Of a stretch of 64,000 bases of DNA, positions 54,501 through 62,108 are shown one piece after another. A program made the translations under genes and the position numbers. This stretch comes from Nilaparvata lugens. Taxonomy: Eukaryota; Arthropoda; Insecta; Hemiptera; Delphacidae. Location: the NCBI RefSeq assembly GCF_014356525.2, contig NC_052515.1, forward strand, positions 25,718,065 through 25,782,064. The letters run 5' to 3'. Within the stretch, counting starts at the first letter, position 1, and each line of letters begins with the position of its first letter. The notes beneath the pieces are model-generated. The model saw nothing but the letters and a program-made list of their open reading frames with translations, did not search any database and was not told the DNA's origin.

Positions 54501-57500
54501 GACAGCGCAATCCGCTTTGTTGAATGATAGACAAGGATAGCAATACCATTGCTAATCAGACACTGCCATTATAACGTGAACCTCACTATTGGGTCGATAT
54601 AAAAAAATTACTAGACATTTTTTGTTGCAAATTTCATTTAGATTCGGCTGTTACACCTTTCATGGAACACTCTGTATAGAAGAAGTAATATCTCCAACAT
54701 GAAGTGATAGAGTATGTAACTTATAGGTTGGTGGTATTAATTCATATGAATATGACTAGTTATTTATTTTATAAATATAACCATAGAGAATCAATAGCGT
54801 AAGTAGATATCCCATGGTATAGGGCGTTTATGTCGCAACTTCTTACTGTTCTCAAGCCGATAGTTCATGTAATTCTTTCCCGTGAAGCTATGTGACTCTG
54901 TTAGTCTCTCATATTGTGCCGTTCTTACATTCTCACCCCAACAAAACAGTAAAATTTGCGAGTAACAAATAGTACTGGCAACAAACAGTAAACAGTAATC
55001 GGCTTGAGATAACAGTAAAAGTTGCGACATAAACGCCCTATACCATGGGATATCTACTTACGCTATTGTTTCTCTATGATAATAACTCTATGGAAGAAGT
55101 AACAGTACCAACCTGAAGTGATAGAATAAGTAATGACGGCATTATTGCCGTGATCTTTGTCGACAGCCAGCACAGTGACAACAGCTGATCCGACATCAGC
55201 TGTCTCAAAAACGCGACCTTGGATGATGGCTGAGCTGAACTCTGGGGCGTGGTCATTCGCATCGTAGACATGGATCACAACCCGCGCGAAGTTGCGTTTG
55301 GCCGGAGTGCCTGCGTCCTTAACCATAACTGTTAACAGGTGTTCTGCTATGCTTTCTCTGTGAAAATATATGAAGTTGCGATAGAATATTTGTCTAAAAA
55401 TTAGTTTTTTTATCATCACTGTTAACAGGTGTTCGGCTATGCTTTCCCTGCGAGCAAAATATGGTATTGAGATAGAATATTCGTATGAAATTGGTTCTTC
55501 ACCATCACTGTTAACAGGTAATAAAGTAGATTAATAATAACTGTAAGTCTCGTTATCTTTAGTTTGTCACATTCATATTTTCAGATTGAATAAAAACACA
55601 CATATGTTGTCAAATTCTACACAGTTTTATTTGGTACAGGATCATGGTTTCGTGACCGCTTGAAAATGTGACCTGTGTTTTCACGAAACCATGGTCCTGT
55701 ACCAAACAAAACTGTGTAGAATTTGACAATATATTATGTGTGTTTTTATTTAATCATGGAACGGTTCTAAAATATTGACAGTGACTCAGTTGAATATGTT
55801 CAGATGTTTGTTGCAGTGGTCAATCGATTTTAGATTTCCTCAGGCTATGCTTTCCCCTGAAAAAAAAATGAGATGGAATTTTCATATAAAAGTTACTCCT
55901 TCTTATCATCACTGTTAACAGATGTTCTGCTATGCTTCCCCTGCCGACAAAATACAAAACCAAAATTCTTTCTTATTAATTTAATTTTGATAAATTGAAT
56001 GCTGCACCAATTCTTTGTCAAATTTAATATATTTTGATATATATGGGTTTGTATGAGAGGTTTATAATTTGCTCAATTTGGCAACGTAGATATTTTGATC
56101 AAGTATCAACTTGTCACGTAATGTAAATTAACGCTGTGGATACAGTTACGGTAACCGTAACTCCATTCGCGTTCCGGTAAACATTTGCGCAGGCGCGGCT
56201 ACCGCTATTTATATGTGCATTGTGGTGTTGATGATTTTTGGTGACATGGTTATGATAACCTATCGTTTCAATGAAGTTAGTTAGAAATAATTTAGTTAAT
56301 AATGAAGTTAGTTAGTTACTTAGAAATCATAACCATGTGACCAAAAACCACAAGCACCACAATGCACATGTAAATAGCGGTAGCCGCGCATGCTCAAATG
56401 TTTACTGGAACGCGAATGGAGTTACGGTTACCGTAACTGTAGCCACAGCGGTAAATTAATGCGAAATATTGTATTTGTTGCCAACCACAAGTACCTCATA
56501 AGAGAGGCGTTTGTTCTTTTAAGAATGTAATAAAGCTATATTATTATTATTATCAATTTGTTCTATTCAGTATAGTAAAGTATATTAGTATATAAGTATA
56601 ATAAGTATATAATATATAAAGTATAGTAAAGTACAGAATATATATAGGAGGTCCTGGTGAAGTATATTATTGTGTTCCAGAGGGAAAAATACTTCTTTTC
56701 AAAGAGTATATGGTGGCCTGGTGGGAGGGTAATTGAGTTTGAGTATAATTGATGAAAAGTCTGATTAATTGACCCTGAATAATGGAATCTGGGTCACGTA
56801 ATTTTATACATGAGTTTAAAATACTGGTTTTATAAGTTAAAACCAGTCAAGCTACTAGTATTTCAATATAAAAAGTATTCATCAATAGCGTAAAGACAAA
56901 TAAACTCTTGATGAGAATAGTTACGAACCTGTCAAGCGATTGCACGACAGTGATAACTCCAGTCTGGTAGTCAACTTTGAATGCGGCGAGCGAAGCGGGG
57001 CTGCGTGCCGAGTGCAGACTGTAGAGCACCTTGCTATCCTGGTCCTCATCTGTGGCCTGCAGTTGCACCACTTCCGTGCCGACCGGCGTGCTCTCAGACA
57101 CGTTCGCAGAGTACAGGTTCTGTGTGAACCACGGTCGGTGCTCGTTTATGTCCATCACCGTCACGTATAACTGACAAAATAGAAGAAAAATTAATAAAAT
57201 AGTTAGAATAGGTATTGGTTGATAGTTGAATAGTTAATAGTAAACTGTTAAAGTGCTCAATTTGCCGTATATCTTAGCAGAGATACAGCATTTGACAAAA
57301 TATTAGTTACAAATTGATATTATTTGAAAGTTGATAGATGATAGTTAAATAGTTGAAATTTAACAAAGTCTAGAATAGTATACTGCAGACTACCGTGTCA
57401 AGGAAAGAACGCATTATTTACACTTTCTTCAAAACTGAGAGAGCATCCATCAGAGTCTTTAATTAGTTTGAATAGCTTTTCCAATGATTTTTATGATCAT

Positions 57501-60500
57501 ATTACTCCTTTGAAGTTTTGGAATTGTTTCCATGCATTTATAAACGCATAAATATGAAAGATTATGTGTTATTTTTTAGAATTTGTTTGTGAGAATTGCT
57601 TTAGTGGCTCATATGGCGTTTTTAGTGAGGATTTGTTATCCTGTCAAATGTTGTACATATCTTTGCTGAGATATAGGCCAACGGCATATTGAGCACTTAG
57701 AACGTTATTATTGACGGTAACTCACGCTACTAATCTGAGTCACCGCTGGCTCTATCCACAAAAAGAATGCTGTATCCCACTCACTTCCGTATCTAAATCT
57801 AAAGTATACTCAGCAAAAATACCGTATCTGCTCTTCCAGATAAGGCATTCATAGCCATTCCAGTGTGAATGGCATACATACGGAAATTTCAAGTTTGAAG
57901 ACCCTTGTCTCTAAGTAGTCTATATACGGCATAATCATCAATCATAAATATCTCAATAAAAACTAAAGATTCGGCTTTTTTATTGAACTATTAGAAAGAG
58001 CGGGTGAAAATATTTAAATAGCTACTAAGATTATACAGTGAACCTCTGAAGGAGCTGTGAATGACTAATAAATATGCTTAAATTTCATTATTGAATATGG
58101 CTATAGTTTCGTATTTGATTTATACAATGTTTGGAAAACATTTCAATTGTATCCTGTTGTAATCATGGACACAAATCAACCCAATATGAGATAAATTGAT
58201 AATTACCTGTGTGAGTACAGTGTGTACTCCGTCAGTTACACTAATGGTGAGATTGTATTCAGACTGCACCTCTCTGTCTAGCTGCTTGGCCACCAGAACA
58301 CTGCCTTTGTCTCCGCTGATCACAAATTCCGATCTCGGATCACCACCTGAATTTATTTAAAATAAATTATTTTATAACGTTCATTGCTTGGATAGATTCC
58401 GAATGTTCAAATGAGTTGAAATTTTAATGTGTCAGTCCTTAGCAAGATAGTAGACAGTATGTCTAGTTATTTTGACTGGGGACGCGACAGTGGAGGACTG
58501 CGACAGTCGAAAACTGCGACATTTGAAGACTGATTTTCAGTCCTCTACGGTCGCAACCCTCAACTATCGGGGCTATAAAAAAATTAAAGAGTCATCAACT
58601 GTCGCCTGGCGCAGGCGACATTTGAAGACTCTTTACCAGGAGTCCAGTCCTCTACGGTCGCAGTCCTCAACTGTCGGAGTCCTCCACAGTCGCTCCTGTG
58701 TTTTTGGAAGAGACCTCTTCTGTCGGTGTCCTCGTTTGACATCGACCCTTTTGACTACATACTAGGCCTACTACGCTACCATAGTACATCGCTCTACAGC
58801 GTCGCTTCAGAAACAAAATATGGGCAGAAAAAAGGTAAATACAGATAAAACCAAAGCATATACAGTAACTTCTTGGAGGTTATACATTTATAACCTCGAT
58901 TAATGTACTTCTCCTCTGAACACAGATTTGTTCCATATTAGAGGAGTATTTTCAGTAGAATGTATTGTAAAATGTACACTTTCTGAAAATAAACTGAATT
59001 GGAATTGAATGTGAATGCACTCACCAACAATGTAGTACCACAACATATCTCCGTCCTCGTCTGTTGCCTGGACCAGAGCCACCAGGAAGCCGACAGTGTC
59101 GCTCTCTGTCACCTGCACTCGCTGGTCCGGCTGTCGAATGACGGGGGCGTGCGGGGACTCCTCTGGGGTGTCCTTCACTGTAACTGACACGCGGGCGGTT
59201 GAGCTCTTGTTGGGCGAACCGTAGTCGGTTGCTTTCACCTAGAAAAATTGAGTTTGAAAAATGAATAGTTGATAAAATATTGGTAGAATAGTACATAAAT
59301 TGAGATACATTGTGCATGAAGGAGCCTTATTGTTTGCTGTTAACACTACCCTACTGGCCCAGGATGAGGACCCCAAACTGCTGTTTCCCAGCCAAATCTA
59401 TATCAAACATTCAATGATATGTCGTATTATAAAGAGTTTGTAATATGTTTTGATTATTCTAATTGGCAGTGAATGAAATTTAAATCTACTTGTACCAGAG
59501 GCTAGCCAGTGGTTTAAACCGAACAAACTGTGTCTGAATGAGGGGAAAACACAGAGCCTGGTGTGCACCCTAAGGCATGATCTGTAGGCTCGTGGTGAGG
59601 CGGAGGTCAAACTCTTGAGTTTTGTGATGAACTCCACTCTATCGTGGGAACGACATATTATGCTGTGCAACCGACTGCCCAGGGTGACGTTTTTGATGCG
59701 GAAGCTGAAGCGACATGTGCCTGCCAACTAGCCTACTTGATTTCAGCCTACCATGGGCTGTTCCATAGTCATATAAGCTGTGGAATAGTACTATGGAGCC
59801 ATGCGGGTAAATCTGTGAAAGGATTCTCCTTCTACAGAAGAAAGTTCCCCGTGTTATCACGTCATCGCTTTAGCTGGAGCACTGCCGGCCAATTTTCAAA
59901 CGTCTGAGAATACTGACAGTCTTAAGTCAGTAGGCTACATGTATAGCTCCCTGTTTGTATATCATGTGATGTTACTTAATCACATGATAACTGTTTGATA
60001 ATATAATAAGTTTGTTTACTAAGTTTGGTTTTGTTATCTACGTAAATAAAGATGGTTGCTTCAAATGGCTAAGAATTTATTAAGATATTTAAACACTCCC
60101 TATGATTCCTAAGGAGTGAGGTTCATGCCTTCCAGGAGAGGGGCCAGCTGCACCACCATAAAACTAGGAGACGGGGCAACATTGACCTGCCCTACTCCAG
60201 ACTGTCAAAAGCACATGAATGCTACCCTTACGAACTCTAACATTCTACAACAGACTGCCGATTTGTGTTCGAGAGCTGGAGTATAGAAAGTTTTGTAGGC
60301 TGGTACGTGAGAAACTCATCAATTACCTCTGTACTACCTCTGTACTCACTGAGAGATGATGAAACCAGTGGAATTGTGGAACAGTTTGAAACTACAAAGA
60401 GGACTTTAATCAGAATCTGTACACAGAACATAAAATAATATCTGAAAGAATGACTTACCAAACCATCAATCCCCAATCATGAATATTTGGAATGAATTTT

Positions 60501-62050
60501 AGGTATTAGGTGCTGGGAAGAAACATACAAATAACGAGAAAGTGTATTTAAATTCATCCAATTCATTAAACATGTGTAGATTTCTGAAATTACAGGTTCC
60601 GTGCGGTGTCAGGCTCATTTTTCATGCGTAGATTCAGAATATTCAAATTTAATTATGAAACGATTTATCTTTATGAGTTGAACAAATTAACTAAATTTCA
60701 CACGTATTTAACAATTTTACAAATATACAAAAACGAAGAGGCGGCCTCCTAACCTCTCGAATACAAAACGTAAACGCTACCACTACGCTTCGAAGACCAT
60801 TCGTAGATTCGTTCAACTTCAAACAAGACGATAAGCAAACTGCTGATTCAAAATCAACCAGTTCGCAAAAACCGATTCTGCGCGGTACGAATTCATTACT
60901 ATTGGACGAGAACGTCATCAGAGACATCTAGACTGAATAATTCAAAATTCTGGCGCGAACAGTTTGTTCTATCTATTGTCTATCTTCTATTGTCCATGAA
61001 TAAATAGTGTGATTTTTCTGGCTTCTGTGAAATCTGGCAGCATTGCATTCCATTAGAGCAATAAGGTTATGCTTCCTTAAGTGGAGCCCCCTGTGGGTTG
61101 CGGAAGCTTTGAGTCGATCATCGTACTCAAGAATGTGTTGAAAACCAGAATTCACCCACAGTATCCATGCTTGTCGTAGAAGGTGACTAAAATGGACCTC
61201 AAGGCAACTCCAGAAGTTGCCTTGCCTTCAAACCCACGGTATCTGCCCCATCAGGGCAGTTTCGGAGGGGCAAAAAGAAAAACCCAAGAGACCAGAGATG
61301 GGTGAAACTCCAGGCACAAATGTGGGTCAAGATGCTGAGTCGAGAGTGGCCGGGCGCCGGGCGCCCTAGAGGCAGTTTGGCGTCCCCCTCTCTCAGCGGA
61401 AGGACCTACAAAAAGGCCAGGAGTGGAACTCACGTAGGTTACGAGTTTGTGGCTGGAGAGGTCAAAACTCGCCACTGCTCAAAGAAGGGCGGTCATTTAG
61501 ACAAAACTTCTTGGGAGAGGTGAGGCTTTTGACCCTGCGAAGTTTCGGAGGGGCAAAAAGACAAAAACCCCAAGAGACCAGTGATGGGTGAAAAACCAGG
61601 CACAAATTAGGGTCAAGAGGCTGAGTCATGGGTGGCTGGGCGCCCTAGAGGCAACTTGGCTGCCCCTTCCTCAGCGGAAGGACCTACAAAGAAGGCCAGG
61701 AGTGAAATAGTGATCACTAGGACTAATCAGTCTGAAGAGACTGCCAAGCATATCACACTGGATTGCAACCAGGTGATGAATGGGATGTTAGCATAGGGAA
61801 AAACTCCTGGTTCTTGTAGGGAACACAGGTATTGGTTAGCCTAACTAACATACTACTTGGGAACACAATAAGCTTCGGTTGACGTGTGGGGTTCTTTGAA
61901 CCTTTGGATCCTTGAGTCCGTCCCTTCAAAAACAATAAACAATTCTTAAGTGGAGAAAACATTTGGAATATGTAATAAGGGTACCGTACTTATGAAATGA
62001 GCTATCATAGAGCTATCACTAATAATATACGGGCTAAATCATAGAGAGAT

Positions 62051-62108
<58 letters not shown>

